Assembly (NCBI GenBank): GCA_947496175.1
Contig: CANMBU010000003.1
Span: forward strand, 650,334-714,333
DNA length: 64,000 nt
Reading direction: 5' to 3'
Source of the DNA: an uncultured Roseovarius sp.
GTDB lineage: Bacteria > Pseudomonadota > Alphaproteobacteria > Rhodobacterales > Rhodobacteraceae
The notes under the pieces are model-generated. The model was not told the DNA's origin. It ran no database searches and saw only the letters and a program-made list of their open reading frames with translations. Both the position numbers and the translations under genes were made by a program. Shown in pieces: positions 29,829 through 40,865 of this stretch. Numbering within the stretch: position 1 is the stretch's first letter; each line of letters opens with the position of its first letter.

Positions 29829-30389
29829 ATGAGCAAACTTTCTCGGCGCAGCTTTACGCTGGGCGCACTGGCCGCATCTCCCCTTCTCGCCGCTTGTGGC
29901 AACGGCATTGGGAGCACAGGCGGACAAAAGATCGACGCGCGCGTCGATTCAACTTTGAACTTTCTCTACTCCACCTACCCCAACACGCAGGACCTTGCGA
30001 ATAAGTCCGTGGGCCAGTTGGTGATGCCTTTGATCACCGAAGGCGGCTTTATCTTTGGCGGCGGCTTTGGGCGAGGTGCACTTCGCGTTGGTGGCGCGAC
30101 TGTGGACTATTACTCGGCGGCAAAGGGAAGCGTTGGCCTTCAGGTCGGAGCACAGCAGTTTGCACACGTGCTGTTTTTCCTGACCGAAGATGCGTTGGCC
30201 GATTTCCGAAGCGCAACCGGTTGGGTCGCGGGCGCGGACATCGAGTATGTGTTTTCAAACCAGGGCGAAAACCTTCGTGCGGACACAACAACGGCGACAA
30301 GCCCGGTTGTTGCGGTGATCTTCGGACAATCCGGCGTCCTTGTTGGAGCATCCCTGGAAGGCACAAAATACACGCGCATCATCCCGTAA
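29829..30389 (+). CDS. SYLF/YSC84-like lipid-binding domain lipoprotein with Tat-like signal
   Basis: MSKLSRRSFTLGALAASPLLAACGNG (RR motif plus lipobox LAAC); FIFGGGFGRGALRV...YYSAAKGSVGLQVGAQ SYLF signature. Confidence 0.85.
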   Translation: MSKLSRRSFTLGALAASPLLAACGNGIGSTGGQKIDARVDSTLNFLYSTYPNTQDLANKSVGQLVMPLITEGGFIFGGGFGRGALRVGGATVDYYSAAKGSVGLQVGAQQFAHVLFFLTEDALADFRSATGWVAGADIEYVFSNQGENLRADTTTATSPVVAVIFGQSGVLVGASLEGTKYTRIIP

Positions 30390-30408
30390 GGCGCTGATTT
30401 ATATTTAG

Positions 30409-30437
30409 AAAGGCGAGGCTTAGCCCTCGCCTTTTTT
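30409..30437 (+). terminator. Intrinsic terminator
   Basis: AAAGGCGAGG-CTTAGC-CCTCGCCTTT followed by TTT; 10-bp stem with U-tract, downstream of the SYLF gene. Confidence 0.85.
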
Positions 30438-30448
30438 CGTGCCGCCCT

Positions 30449-30718
30449 TCAGTGCAACCGAAATTCACCCGTCACGTGCCGCCACTCACCTGGGCTGATC
30501 AGTTTGCGATGCGTAAATTTCACGGAATGCAGTGGACCTTCGATTTCATCGTGCCAGAACTCGATGAACTTGAACAGGTTGGGATGATCCGGAGCAGTGT
30601 CGTAATCTTGCCAGATAAACGTGTTCAGGACATGGGCGTAATCCGGCATGTGATAAAACATCTCTGCTGTTGTTAGCCCGTACCCTTTTAGCATCATTTC
30701 GGTTTCAGACATGGTCAT
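30449..30718 (-). CDS. Usg family protein
   Basis: YGLTTAEMFYHMPDYAHVLNTFIWQDYDTAPDHPNLFKFIEFWHDEIEGPLHSV typical of alphaproteobacterial Usg. Confidence 0.9.
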   Translation of the reverse strand: MTMSETEMMLKGYGLTTAEMFYHMPDYAHVLNTFIWQDYDTAPDHPNLFKFIEFWHDEIEGPLHSVKFTHRKLISPGEWRHVTGEFRLH

Positions 30719-30921
30719 GGCTCACCTCATTACTTGTTTTCGTTGCACCCCGCCTCAATATGTTGCCATGAAAAAATTACTTTTCAACAAAAACAACGTG
30801 TTATCACCTCACCGAGCTGGCTGCTAAACAAGGGGACTCACAGGGATTGCGCCCTATATCCTGCCTCTGATATAGTTTTGGTAACTATATATAGATGCAG
30901 CGCGACAAGGCGAAACACCAC

Positions 30922-33666
30922 GTGAACGACACGCCAGAAACCCCTGAAAATAAAGACGAAATGCCACCTGAACGGCCACCTTATGACGGGCCTTCTGTGT
31001 CAATCACCGATGAGATGAAGACGTCTTATCTCGATTACGCCATGTCCGTGATCGTCAGCCGTGCCATTCCTGACCTTCGTGACGGTTTGAAACCGGTTCA
31101 CCGGCGCATTCTTTACGCCATGCACGAGACCGGAAACACGCATGACAAAGCGTATCGAAAGTCCGCGCGCCCGGTGGGCGACGTCATGGGTAAGTATCAC
31201 CCGCACGGCGACAGCGCGATCTATGACGCTCTTGTCCGTATGGCGCAGGATTTTTCGATGTCCCTGCCCTTGCTCGACGGGCAAGGCAACTTTGGCTCAA
31301 TGGATGGCGATAACCCGGCGGCGATGCGCTACACCGAAGTGCGCATGGACAAGCCCGCCGCGTCGCTTTTGGCAGATATCGAAAAAGATACGGTTAACTT
31401 TCAGGACAATTACGACGGCAAGGATCAGGAGCCATCTGTCCTGCCTGCGCGCTTCCCTAACATGCTGGTTAACGGCGCAGGCGGTATTGCTGTTGGTATG
31501 GCCACGAACATCCCGCCGCACAACCTTGGTGAAGTGGTGGACGCCACGCTGGCGCTCATTGAGAACCCGGATATGAGTTCTGAACAGTTGATTGAGTTTG
31601 TGCCTGGCCCGGACTTCCCCACAGGCGGCATCATGCTGGGTCGCTCAGGCGCGCGCAAAGCCTATATCGAAGGGCGTGGGAGCGTTATTATCCGCTCCAA
31701 GACGCGTGTCGAAGAGATTAGGAAAGATCGGTATGCCATTGTAATTGATGAGATTCCTTATCAGGTCAATAAGGCGGCGATGATTGAAAAAATCGCCGAA
31801 ACCGTGCGCGACAAAAAGATCGAAGGCATCAGACATGTGCAGGACGAATCCGACCGGCATGGTGTGCGTGTGGTGGTTGAACTCAAACGCGATGCAACTG
31901 CCGAAGTGGTTCTCAATCAGTTGTTCCGCTTCACGCCGATGCAGACGCATTTCGGCTGCAACATGTTGGCCTTGAATGGTGGTCGGCCAGAGCAGTTGAC
32001 ACTTTATGGCTTCCTCTCTGCCTTTATCAGCTTCCGCGAAGAGGTTGTGGCCCGCCGCACCGCATTTGACCTGCGAAAAGCACGTGAGCGCAGCCACGTC
32101 CTTTGCGGTCTGGCTGTAGCCGTCAGCAACGTGGATGAGGTCGTGGCCACGATCCGCAGTTCGGCTGATGCCGCTGAGGCGCGCCAAAAGCTGATGGAAC
32201 GCCGTTGGCCGGCGCAAGACATTCTGGAATACATCGCACTGATTGATGATCCAACTCATACGGCAAATGACGACGGGACGTATAATCTCAGCGAAACACA
32301 GGCCCGTGCCATCCTGGATCTGCGACTGCAGCGTCTGACGCAGATCGGCGTGAAAGAAGTCACCGATGAGCTGCAGGAGTTGGCCGGTAAGATCAAGGAA
32401 TACCTTGCTATTTTGGCCAGCCGAGAGCGGATCATGGAGATCATCTCGGACGAGCTCAAAGAGGTAAAAGAGCAATTTGCCGTCCCACGCCGCACCGAAA
32501 TTGTCGACTGGTCTGGCGATATGGAGGACGAAGACCTCATTGAGCGTGAAGACATGGTCGTGACGGTGACGTCCGGCGGCTACATCAAGCGCACCGCGCT
32601 CGCCGATTTCCGGGCGCAAAAGCGCGGCGGCAAGGGCGTGTCCGGCATGCAGACCAAAGAAGAGGATGTGATCACCACCCTCTTTGTGGCCAACACCCAC
32701 ACGCAGCTTTTGTTCTTCACCACCGATGGCATGGTCTACAAGCTCAAAACCTGGCGGCTGCCCTTGGGCGGACGGACGGCAAAGGGCAAGGCGATAGTGA
32801 ATATTCTGCCGATCCCGCCAAGCGTGAGTATTGCAGCCATCATGCCCGTCGATGTGCCCGAAGAGGAATGGAACGACCTTCAGATCTTCTTTGCGACCTC
32901 CGCAGGCGATGTCCGCCGCAATGCGCTCAGCGATTTCACTAACGTTAAGTCCAATGGCAAGATCGCCATGAAGCTGCCTGACGAGGCCACACGTCTGGTG
33001 AATGCACGCATTTGTTCCCAAGACGATGATGTGATGCTGGTGACCAATTCGGGCCGTGCCATACGCTTCCCGACAACCGAGGTGCGCGTGTTCAAAGGAC
33101 GCGACTCCACTGGCGTTCGGGGTATCAGACTTCAAGGCGATGACGAGGTTGTCTCGATGTCGGTCATCCGACATTTCAAGGCCGATACCGATGAACGCGC
33201 CGCCTACCTCAAGATGCGCCGCGCGTTGGCTGGCGCGTCTGAAGAAGAGGCTGTAAGCGACGAAGAAGGCAACGAAAATGCCTCGATCAGTCAGGAACGA
33301 TTTGAAGAGATGCAAGCCGCCGAGAACCTGATCCTGACGATCACCGAGCAAGGCGCGGGCAAGCTAAGTTCCAGCCATGACTACCCGGTGCGCGGACGCG
33401 GCGGTATGGGCGTTCAGGCGATGGACAAGGCCATGCGCGCTGGCGCACTTGTGGCGTCCTTCCCCGTCGAGATGGAGGACCAGATCATGCTGGCCACATC
33501 TCGCGGACAGTCCATCCGCGTGCCGGTTGAGGGCATTTCCTTCCGCTCGAGAAGTGCTGGAGGGGTGAAGGTGTTTGACACCGGCAAGGGTGAACAGGTG
33601 GTCAGTGTCGCCTGGATTGCAGAGACCGGAGATGAGGACGAAACCGAGGAACAGCCGGTCGAATAA
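30922..33666 (+). CDS. gyrA: DNA gyrase subunit A
   Basis: [64 protein letters not shown] start at 30922 or ATG at 30895. Confidence 0.97.
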   Translation: MNDTPETPENKDEMPPERPPYDGPSVSITDEMKTSYLDYAMSVIVSRAIPDLRDGLKPVHRRILYAMHETGNTHDKAYRKSARPVGDVMGKYHPHGDSAIYDALVRMAQDFSMSLPLLDGQGNFGSMDGDNPAAMRYTEVRMDKPAASLLADIEKDTVNFQDNYDGKDQEPSVLPARFPNMLVNGAGGIAVGMATNIPPHNLGEVVDATLALIENPDMSSEQLIEFVPGPDFPTGGIMLGRSGARKAYIEGRGSVIIRSKTRVEEIRKDRYAIVIDEIPYQVNKAAMIEKIAETVRDKKIEGIRHVQDESDRHGVRVVVELKRDATAEVVLNQLFRFTPMQTHFGCNMLALNGGRPEQLTLYGFLSAFISFREEVVARRTAFDLRKARERSHVLCGLAVAVSNVDEVVATIRSSADAAEARQKLMERRWPAQDILEYIALIDDPTHTANDDGTYNLSETQARAILDLRLQRLTQIGVKEVTDELQELAGKIKEYLAILASRERIMEIISDELKEVKEQFAVPRRTEIVDWSGDMEDEDLIEREDMVVTVTSGGYIKRTALADFRAQKRGGKGVSGMQTKEEDVITTLFVANTHTQLLFFTTDGMVYKLKTWRLPLGGRTAKGKAIVNILPIPPSVSIAAIMPVDVPEEEWNDLQIFFATSAGDVRRNALSDFTNVKSNGKIAMKLPDEATRLVNARICSQDDDVMLVTNSGRAIRFPTTEVRVFKGRDSTGVRGIRLQGDDEVVSMSVIRHFKADTDERAAYLKMRRALAGASEEEAVSDEEGNENASISQERFEEMQAAENLILTITEQGAGKLSSSHDYPVRGRGGMGVQAMDKAMRAGALVASFPVEMEDQIMLATSRGQSIRVPVEGISFRSRSAGGVKVFDTGKGEQVVSVAWIAETGDEDETEEQPVE

Positions 33667-33789
33667 CCTCTTCAAATTCACAGGATTTGCCAAGGTTTGG
33701 GTCCATTTGTGCCGCAATGGTTAATCATTCTGCTTCCCTGTAGGGGATGTGGCGCCTTTGGGCGTTGCTAAGAACGGAAACCAGATCGC

Positions 33790-34512
33790 GTGACGCCACG
33801 AACGCAAACATGGCTGGACCATACTGGTCTGAACCTGATCCGCATTGTTGTCGGGTCCTATTTTGTTGCGATCTCAATGGGATTGATTTCCGGGTTTGAA
33901 CCCACAGCGTTGTTCATCGTCTATTCCAATCCGGTGTTGGCCGATCTCCTGGGCACAATGGTGCTTTTTTCGCTCACCGTGATCTACATGACGGGTTGGC
34001 AACTCAGGCTGAGCTGCCTGGCTCTGGCGCTTTTCGTTTTATCGTCGAGTTTGGTGCAGAATTTCCTTTTGTCCCAAGCTGGCACGATCAGTGATTTCTG
34101 GCGGGATCTGACCATGGTGTGCGCGGTGCTGCTGTCCTATTCCAGTTTGCGTCGGTCAGAGATTCGCAAAGCGGCGCTCATTGGAAGGCACCGAATTGCA
34201 GGGCCGCGGCGCCTTGGTCACAAAATCGTGCCGCGCAGAGTGACGCTTGACGATACTGCACGCGCAACATCACGCCCGATGCAGGACATCCCCATGCTGA
34301 TGGCCGCCCCCTCTGATATGCCGCGCCCCGAAGTGGAAGATGCCAGGACAGCCGTGCCGGAAGCCTTTGATCTTAAGGCCGTGCAGTTCGAAACAACCCG
34401 GAAGCCGGACTCGGAAGACGATCTGACCAACGCACCAGGAAAGCTGGATCTCTTGTCAGATGGCGATCCAGAAAAGAACAAAGAGCAAGAGAACATTTTT
34501 ACCGTTCTCTAA
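33790..34512 (+). CDS. Hypothetical membrane protein
   Basis: 240 aa, four TM-like N-terminal segments then a polar tail; GTG start. Confidence 0.7.
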   Translation: MTPRTQTWLDHTGLNLIRIVVGSYFVAISMGLISGFEPTALFIVYSNPVLADLLGTMVLFSLTVIYMTGWQLRLSCLALALFVLSSSLVQNFLLSQAGTISDFWRDLTMVCAVLLSYSSLRRSEIRKAALIGRHRIAGPRRLGHKIVPRRVTLDDTARATSRPMQDIPMLMAAPSDMPRPEVEDARTAVPEAFDLKAVQFETTRKPDSEDDLTNAPGKLDLLSDGDPEKNKEQENIFTVL

Positions 34513-34558
34513 AGGTGTGAATTCAAAAAAATGCCGGGCCTGTATAGACGTGAGGTAA

Positions 34559-35428
34559 GTGAAACCCTTTCGGCGTAACGAGATTGAAACCAATTTGGAT
34601 CAAATAAGTCGCATATTGATTACCGGGTCCAGTGGACGTTTGGGGCGGCTTCTTCGCGCCGCGACAAGGATATCGGGATGTGCCGGGTTTGAAATCCTGT
34701 TTCAATCCCGCGGGCATGACAGTGATTTACGCTGGTCGCCCGGTGATCCGTTTGACCTGCTCCCAAAATGCGACATGGTCGTCGCGCTTTGGGGGCGCAC
34801 AGATGGAGATGAGCGCACCTTGGCACAGAATTCCGAACTGGCTGACTTAAGTCGCGAAGTGGCGCGTCACTGCGGCGCGCATCGCGTGGTACACATGTCA
34901 TCAGCCGCCGTCTACGGCCCGGGTCAGAACTTGACGGAAGAGGCCCCTATGACACCTGCAAACGCCTACGGTGCAGCGAAATGTGCGATGGAGACGCGGG
35001 TTTCAGAAACTGCGAAGAAAGATGATCCTCAGGACATTATCCTGCGTCTGGCAAATGTCGTGGGGGCCGATAGTCTTGCCCCGGCATTAATGGGCGACGC
35101 ACCGGTTTACTTAGACCGGTTTGACGACGGCTTGGGCCCGCAACGCAGTTATCTGGCGGCGGGGGATTTGTTGCAACTTGTCTTGCGGTTGACGAAGGCT
35201 GAAAGCGTTCCAAAGATTCTGAACGTGGCCTCGGCTGCCTCAGTCGGCATGGAAGAGGTGTCCAAAGCCGCAGGGAAAGACATTGTCTGGCGCCCTGCTC
35301 CAGAGACTGCAGTCCAAAATGTTACACTTGATATCTCGAAGTTGATTGGATCATTTCCAGACCTTCCAAGGCAGGAAACGGCTGATGCGCTCATCGCGGA
35401 CTGGCGTGCCTTAGAGGTCGCCTTATGA
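34559..35428 (+). CDS. NAD-dependent epimerase/dehydratase family protein
   Basis: RILITGSSGRLGRLLRAA; VHMSSAAVYGPGQNL...NAYGAAKCAME. Confidence 0.88.
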   Translation: MKPFRRNEIETNLDQISRILITGSSGRLGRLLRAATRISGCAGFEILFQSRGHDSDLRWSPGDPFDLLPKCDMVVALWGRTDGDERTLAQNSELADLSREVARHCGAHRVVHMSSAAVYGPGQNLTEEAPMTPANAYGAAKCAMETRVSETAKKDDPQDIILRLANVVGADSLAPALMGDAPVYLDRFDDGLGPQRSYLAAGDLLQLVLRLTKAESVPKILNVASAASVGMEEVSKAAGKDIVWRPAPETAVQNVTLDISKLIGSFPDLPRQETADALIADWRALEVAL

Positions 35429-36084
35429 GTTTTTCAAAACGCTGCGTGGATGTATGTTTGTCGCTCGTGCTGGGCGCGATCCTTGTTCTACCAGGCATGC
35501 TGATTGCGTTTGCTATACTTCTTCTGGATGGAAAACCTGTGTTCTATCAGTCAGAACGTATGAAGACGCATGATCAGGGCTTCACCCTGTGGAAGTTTCG
35601 GACAATGCGCGAAGGCACGGCAGACAACTCAGTAACGGCTGGCTACAAATCCGACCGTGTCACAAGGCTCGGTAGCGTCCTGAGGCGAACGCGGCTGGAC
35701 GAAATTCCTCAGATTTTCAACATCTTGCGCGGTGACATGAGTTTTGTTGGCCCGCGCCCACCGCTCAGGCGTTTCGTAAATATGCGCCCTGAGCTTTACA
35801 AAGACGTGCTGCGTGTGCGCCCCGGTGTCACGGGCTTTGCCACGCTGTTTTTTCACGAAACGGAGGAGCGCTTGCTCAGACAATGCCGCACGTCTCGGCA
35901 GGCGGATGCGATTTACATACATCAATGCATCCCGGCCAAAGCGCGGCTTGATCTTTATTGGGCTGAAAACGGTTCGACTTGGCGCGACATGGTTTTGCTT
36001 TGGATGACGTTTGCACATGTGGGCTGTCGCGAGCCGGGCAAGCAAATGCTCGCAAAATCAACCCGAGCGATCAGAACCTGGTGA
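35425..36084 (+). CDS. Undecaprenyl-phosphate sugar transferase (bacterial sugar transferase family)
   Basis: KRCVDVCLSLVLGAILVLPGMLIAFAILLLDGKPVFYQSERM..FTLWKFRTM...RLGSVLRRTRLDEIPQIFNILRGDMSFVGPRP. Confidence 0.95.
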   Translation: MSFSKRCVDVCLSLVLGAILVLPGMLIAFAILLLDGKPVFYQSERMKTHDQGFTLWKFRTMREGTADNSVTAGYKSDRVTRLGSVLRRTRLDEIPQIFNILRGDMSFVGPRPPLRRFVNMRPELYKDVLRVRPGVTGFATLFFHETEERLLRQCRTSRQADAIYIHQCIPAKARLDLYWAENGSTWRDMVLLWMTFAHVGCREPGKQMLAKSTRAIRTW

Positions 36085-36234
36085 ATTCATGGCCTGAGTG
36101 AGGTTAATACCTTGCGAAGCATGGAAAGGCGAACCTATGTATCGACCAGCCGAGCGACACGAAAGTCGCCAATTGGCTTTGCTGGAACGACATTGCTTTG
36201 GGCGATACCGGGCGGTGTATATTTGGGTAAAGGT

Positions 36235-38130
36235 ATGTCGAAGACACTTTTTGATTACGCGAGCTCTCTGACGCAGGCGCAAAAGCGGCTCATCACCTTT
36301 GCCCTTGATCTCAGCCTGATCCCTTTCGCACTCTTCTTTGCCGCCTGGATCCTGTGGGGCGCGGCTGCCCTGAGCATGCCGCAAGACAACCTTCTGGCGA
36401 CACTGGCCGTTCTTATGCCGGTTGGGGCTTTGCTTATCTTTGCCCTCGGTCTGCACAAGACCAAACTCAATGCCTATCACGTACAAGGTGTGGTCGAGAC
36501 AGCACTTGTGGCCACGTCTCTGACCGGTGCCGGCGTTGCACTCAGCCTTGTCATGCCGCATCTTGCCCTGCCGATGGCCGCCTATGTGATGACAGGCATG
36601 GTCTTTTTGATCCTCGCGGTCAGTGCGCGGCTTGCTCTGCGCCGCGTCCTTCTTGCAATCTCGCGTCAAGGCACATCGCGGCTTCCCATTCTCATTTACG
36701 GGGCAGGTCAAACCGGCCAGCAGCTTGCGGCGGCTCTCAGCGTGGACGACACGGTAGAGCCCGTCGCCTTTATTGATGAGGACCGTCGCATCCAGGGCCT
36801 GACTGTTGCCGGGCTTCGGGTCTATCCGGCGAGCGCGCTGCAAAGTCTGGTGAACCGATTTGAGATCAAGCGTGTCGTGCTTGCGATGCCACAGCTCAAA
36901 CCTGCAGATCAGTCGGCCATCACCATGCGCATTGCCGAGACCGGATGCGAAGTACACGCCCTGCCCTCCTTTGCCGACCTGATCACCAAATCAAGTGTGG
37001 CTCCATCGGATGTCAAACCCGTGGACATCAACGAACTTTTGGGGCGCGCACGCCTGGAAGACGATCTGCCGGGAGTCAGTGAGACCTATCAGAACCGCAA
37101 TATTCTTGTGACCGGGGCCGGCGGGTCAATCGGCTCAGAGCTTTGTCGCCAGCTGATCAAGTGGAAGCCCAAATCGCTGATCCTGTTTGATCACAGTGAG
37201 TTGGCCTTGTTTGACATTCATCGCGAGCTGCAAAAACTGGATACCGACACACAGATTGTCCCGGTACTGGGCAGTGTGGTGGAAAGCGAGCTGGTCCGCA
37301 TCGCCCTGCGCAAATATCAGGTGAACATCGTGTTGCATGCTGCAGCCTATAAACACGTCCCACTGGTTGAGGAAAACGCGCTAGAAGGTATTCGCAACAA
37401 TGTCTTTGGCACCAAGGCTGTCGCCGAAGCCTCGCGCGCAGAAGGGGTTGAGCGTTTTATTCTGGTCTCGACCGACAAGGCCGTGCGGCCGTCCTCAATC
37501 ATGGGGGCATCCAAACGCTTTGCCGAAATGGTGGTGCAGGATCTGGCGACCCGGTCCACAACCACGCGATTTTCTATGGTACGCTTCGGCAACGTGATGG
37601 GATCCTCCGGATCGGTTATTCCGCTTTTCCAGGAACAAATTGCACGTGGCGGACCGGTGACGTTGACGGATATGGATGTCACACGCTTTTTCATGACCAT
37701 CCCCGAGGCCGTCAGCCTTGTTCTTTTGGCCGGCTCCTTTGCCCGCGGCGGTGATGTCTTTGTGCTGGATATGGGCGAACCGGTTCTGATCCGCGATCTG
37801 GCTGAGAAAATGATCGAGAACGCCGGGTATTCCGTTCGAAATGACACCAATCCCAATGGCGATATTGCCATTCAGGTGACAGGCTTGCGCCCCGGTGAGA
37901 AGCTGCACGAAGAGCTGTTGATTGGCTCAGATATGCTCACCACGCCGCATGCCAAAATCCTGCGCGCGCAAGAAGCGCATTTGTCAGAGATCGAAATGGC
38001 CAATGCGTTGCAGGCCTTGTGGCAAGCGATTGATACGCGCAGTCCTGATTTGCTTCAGAAAACCCTGCGCACATGGATCGAAAAGCAGAACGGTCTGATT
38101 GGCGAGGCCTGGCAGACGGTCAACGAATAA
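36235..38130 (+). CDS. Polysaccharide biosynthesis protein, WbpM/CapD-like nucleotide-sugar 4,6-dehydratase/epimerase
   Basis: N-terminal TM domain, ILVTGAGGSIGSELCRQL, FILVSTDKAVRPSSIMGASKRFAEM, GLRPGEKLHEELL. Confidence 0.94.
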   Translation: MSKTLFDYASSLTQAQKRLITFALDLSLIPFALFFAAWILWGAAALSMPQDNLLATLAVLMPVGALLIFALGLHKTKLNAYHVQGVVETALVATSLTGAGVALSLVMPHLALPMAAYVMTGMVFLILAVSARLALRRVLLAISRQGTSRLPILIYGAGQTGQQLAAALSVDDTVEPVAFIDEDRRIQGLTVAGLRVYPASALQSLVNRFEIKRVVLAMPQLKPADQSAITMRIAETGCEVHALPSFADLITKSSVAPSDVKPVDINELLGRARLEDDLPGVSETYQNRNILVTGAGGSIGSELCRQLIKWKPKSLILFDHSELALFDIHRELQKLDTDTQIVPVLGSVVESELVRIALRKYQVNIVLHAAAYKHVPLVEENALEGIRNNVFGTKAVAEASRAEGVERFILVSTDKAVRPSSIMGASKRFAEMVVQDLATRSTTTRFSMVRFGNVMGSSGSVIPLFQEQIARGGPVTLTDMDVTRFFMTIPEAVSLVLLAGSFARGGDVFVLDMGEPVLIRDLAEKMIENAGYSVRNDTNPNGDIAIQVTGLRPGEKLHEELLIGSDMLTTPHAKILRAQEAHLSEIEMANALQALWQAIDTRSPDLLQKTLRTWIEKQNGLIGEAWQTVNE

Positions 38131-38134
38131 GCGG

Positions 38135-39952
38135 CTAACCCGTACCTTCCTGCCGTTCGGCCAGCTCCAGCCATTCTTCCTCAGCCTTGCCCAGTGCCTC
38201 ATGACGCGTTGCCAGCGCATCACTTGCCTTGGCAAATTTAGCAGGCTCCTTGGTGTACAATTCCGGGTCCGCCAACAACCCTTCCAGCTTGGCTATCTCG
38301 GCCTCCAGCCGGGCAATTTCATCGGGCAGCGTGTTGAGCCGATGCTGATCCTTGAACGTTAGCTTGGCGGCCGGTGTTGTAGGGCGCTCAGGCTTTGAAG
38401 CCACCTGCTTTGTCTTGGCCGGTTTGGTCTGTTGCACAGCCTCTTGCGGCCTTTGCGCCTGATAGTCGCTCCACCCACCGGCATAGACCGTGGTACGCCC
38501 CCTGCCTTCCATGACGATCGTGGTCGTCGCCACTCGGTCTAGAAAATCGCGGTCATGGCTGACGAGCAAGACCGTGCCATCATAGCTATCGAGCACCTCC
38601 TGCAAAAGATCGAGGGTTTCGATGTCCAGATCATTGGTCGGCTCGTCCAGCACCAGAAGGTTGCTGTCCCGCGCCATCAGCTTGGCCAGTAAAAGTCGCG
38701 CCTTTTCTCCACCGGACAAGGACCGCACAGGCGCGCGCGCTTGCCGCTCATCAAAGAGGAAATCCTTAAGATACCCCACCACATGTCGCGGCGTGCCGCG
38801 CACCATGACCTGATCGGCCTGCCCTGAGACGCGCATGTCATGATCACCGGTCAGGCTATCCCAAAGCGTCATGCTGGGATCAAGCTGCGCACGGGACTGA
38901 TCAAAAACCACCGGCACAAGGTTGGTGCCATGTTTGACCGTGCCAGTATCCGGCTCCTCAGCTTTCATGAGAAGGTTCAACAATGTGGTCTTGCCAACTC
39001 CATTTGGACCGACAAAGGCCACGCGGTCCTTGCGCTGAATGGTCAGGTTAAAATTGCGGATGATGGGTGTCTCGCCAAAGGTTTTCTCCAGCTCCCGCGC
39101 CTCGATCACCTTGCGCCCGGATTGCGGACCAGCATCAAGCGCAAGCGCCGCCGTGCCCTGACGCTTGATCTGAGCCGCCCGCTCGGCGCGCAGATCCTGA
39201 AGGGCGCGCACCCGACCTTGGTTGCGCTTGCGCCGGGCGCTGATGCCTTCCACGGCCCATCGTGCCTCTTCGGCGATCTTGCGGTTGAGCTTGTGCCGCG
39301 CAAGATCCTCTTCGGCCCAGACTTTGTCGCGCCAGGCCTCGAAATGCTCAAACCCTTTGTCAGAACGACGCGTGGCCCCGCGATCAACCCAGAGCGTGGC
39401 CTGTGTCAGCGCACGCAGAAACATGCGGTCATGGCTGATCAGGATATAGCTGCTGCGCGTGGCCTTCAGCTCGCCCTCCAGCCAGGCAATGGCCTGAATA
39501 TCCAGATGGTTGGTCGGCTCATCGAGCAGCATCAGGTCCGGGGCCTGCGCCATCAACCGCGCCAAAGCAGCACGGCGGCGTTCACCGCCGGAGGCCGTCT
39601 CAACTGGGCGTTCGGGATCAAATTGCAGCCCTTCCGACGCCATTTCAACACGGTAATGCTCGGAAGGTTCCAGTCCTTCCGCCGCGAAATCCCCCAACGT
39701 GGTAAAGCCAGACATGTCGGGGTCTTGTTCCATATAGCCCACCTGCGCGCCCGGCTTGACCACGCGGTTACCCTGATCCGGCTCCACAAGCCCGGCCATG
39801 ACCTTCATCAAAGTGGATTTGCCCGACCCGTTGCGCCCGACCAGGGCCAGACGGTCACCGGGCTGAATCACCAGCGACAGATCCGCAAAGACAGGCTCAC
39901 CGCCGAAGCCAAGCGAAATATCAGTCAGTTGTAAAAGAGGTGCGCGTGCCAT
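38135..39952 (-). CDS. ABC-F family ATP-binding protein (Uup-like)
   Basis: 605 aa, two ABC domains (GRNGSGKSTLMKVMAG; GPNGVGKTTLLNLLMK), C-terminal coiled coil. Confidence 0.94.
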   Translation of the reverse strand: MARAPLLQLTDISLGFGGEPVFADLSLVIQPGDRLALVGRNGSGKSTLMKVMAGLVEPDQGNRVVKPGAQVGYMEQDPDMSGFTTLGDFAAEGLEPSEHYRVEMASEGLQFDPERPVETASGGERRRAALARLMAQAPDLMLLDEPTNHLDIQAIAWLEGELKATRSSYILISHDRMFLRALTQATLWVDRGATRRSDKGFEHFEAWRDKVWAEEDLARHKLNRKIAEEARWAVEGISARRKRNQGRVRALQDLRAERAAQIKRQGTAALALDAGPQSGRKVIEARELEKTFGETPIIRNFNLTIQRKDRVAFVGPNGVGKTTLLNLLMKAEEPDTGTVKHGTNLVPVVFDQSRAQLDPSMTLWDSLTGDHDMRVSGQADQVMVRGTPRHVVGYLKDFLFDERQARAPVRSLSGGEKARLLLAKLMARDSNLLVLDEPTNDLDIETLDLLQEVLDSYDGTVLLVSHDRDFLDRVATTTIVMEGRGRTTVYAGGWSDYQAQRPQEAVQQTKPAKTKQVASKPERPTTPAAKLTFKDQHRLNTLPDEIARLEAEIAKLEGLLADPELYTKEPAKFAKASDALATRHEALGKAEEEWLELAERQEGTG

Positions 39953-40000
39953 GTGTGCGAGCTAGCCCGAGAGCGAAAGAGCGTCAAGCAAGCCCTTGCC

Positions 40001-40735
40001 CTACCCCGCCACAGCGCGAAGCAAACGTTTGCGCGCAGGCGGAATGGCGTTGATCTCTAATCCGGTAAAGACATGCAGTGTGTTCATCTGTCGGTCCACC
40101 ACCGCATGGTCACTGACCCAGCCGCCCATAACAAGATAAGTGCGCAAAAGTGGAGGCATCACCATCATCGCCTGCTTTGCATCCGGTTTGAACCACCGCA
40201 GTTTTTGGGCAAAGTTGAACACCGAAGGGGCCTTGACCCGCGGCAACCACCGCCGTGGCGCAAGGTGCTTTTCCTTCAACATCGCAAACGCATCGAGATA
40301 AGCGTCAGAATCAGTGCCCTTGAACGACGAGCACCCAAAGAGAAGCTCAACCCCGTTTTCGTCGACATACCGTGTCATCGCCGCCCACGCTGCGCGCAGA
40401 ATATCAGGGTCGCGCGCATCCGGGTGAATGCAAAACCGGCCCATTTCAACGATAGGACCATCGAACTCCGCCAAGGCGGACAATTCATAAAACTGGGCGG
40501 AGTAGCTACGGCCGATTTCATCGCCCCCATCCAGAGGCAACAGCCGGAAGCAGCACACAAGGGCGTCTGTTGCTTCGTCTTCAACAAGAAAATGTGTGCA
40601 AACGGTGTCAAATTCGTCCCGATCAAGCCCGTCACCCTGCCCGCCGAGAAAGGCAAGGTGGCGCAATCGCTGAGCCGCGGTCAGGTCGTCTTGCGTCTCA
40701 GCCGTGCGAACCCGGTAATGTCCTTTTCTGAGCAT
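40001..40735 (-). CDS. GNAT-type acyl-ACP N-acyltransferase (OlsB-like, ornithine lipid synthesis)
   Basis: 244 aa; YRVRTAETQDDLTAAQRLRHLAFLG..DEFDTVCTHFLVED, EMGRFCIHPDARDPDILRAAWAAMTRYVDENGVELLFGCSSFKGTD. Confidence 0.88.
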   Translation of the reverse strand: MLRKGHYRVRTAETQDDLTAAQRLRHLAFLGGQGDGLDRDEFDTVCTHFLVEDEATDALVCCFRLLPLDGGDEIGRSYSAQFYELSALAEFDGPIVEMGRFCIHPDARDPDILRAAWAAMTRYVDENGVELLFGCSSFKGTDSDAYLDAFAMLKEKHLAPRRWLPRVKAPSVFNFAQKLRWFKPDAKQAMMVMPPLLRTYLVMGGWVSDHAVVDRQMNTLHVFTGLEINAIPPARKRLLRAVAG

Positions 40736-40865
40736 AAGATGCCCACCTTGTATTATCTGATCTACACGTAGCTACGCAGAGGATCGCATACAAGCCAAGA
40801 CATCGATGTGGCGTATTTGAAGCGCCGGGCCCTTACCTGATGGCCCGGGTCAACAGCCAAACGCT

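Noticed and set aside
31645-33351. 568-aa ORF on the minus strand opposite gyrA
   Set aside because: Lies entirely antisense to the confident gyrA frame; composition (His/Arg/Asp rich, no family motif) is typical of GC-rich antisense shadow ORFs.
36058-36957. 299-aa minus-strand ORF opposite the WbpM-like gene
   Set aside because: Antisense shadow; repetitive polar composition without family signature.
38840-39934. 364-aa plus-strand ORF opposite the ABC-F gene
   Set aside because: Antisense to a strongly supported ABC-F ATPase; no motif.
40836-40862. CCGGGCC...GGCCCGG hairpin downstream of the BamE-like gene
   Set aside because: 7-bp stem without a U-tract; insufficient for an intrinsic terminator call.
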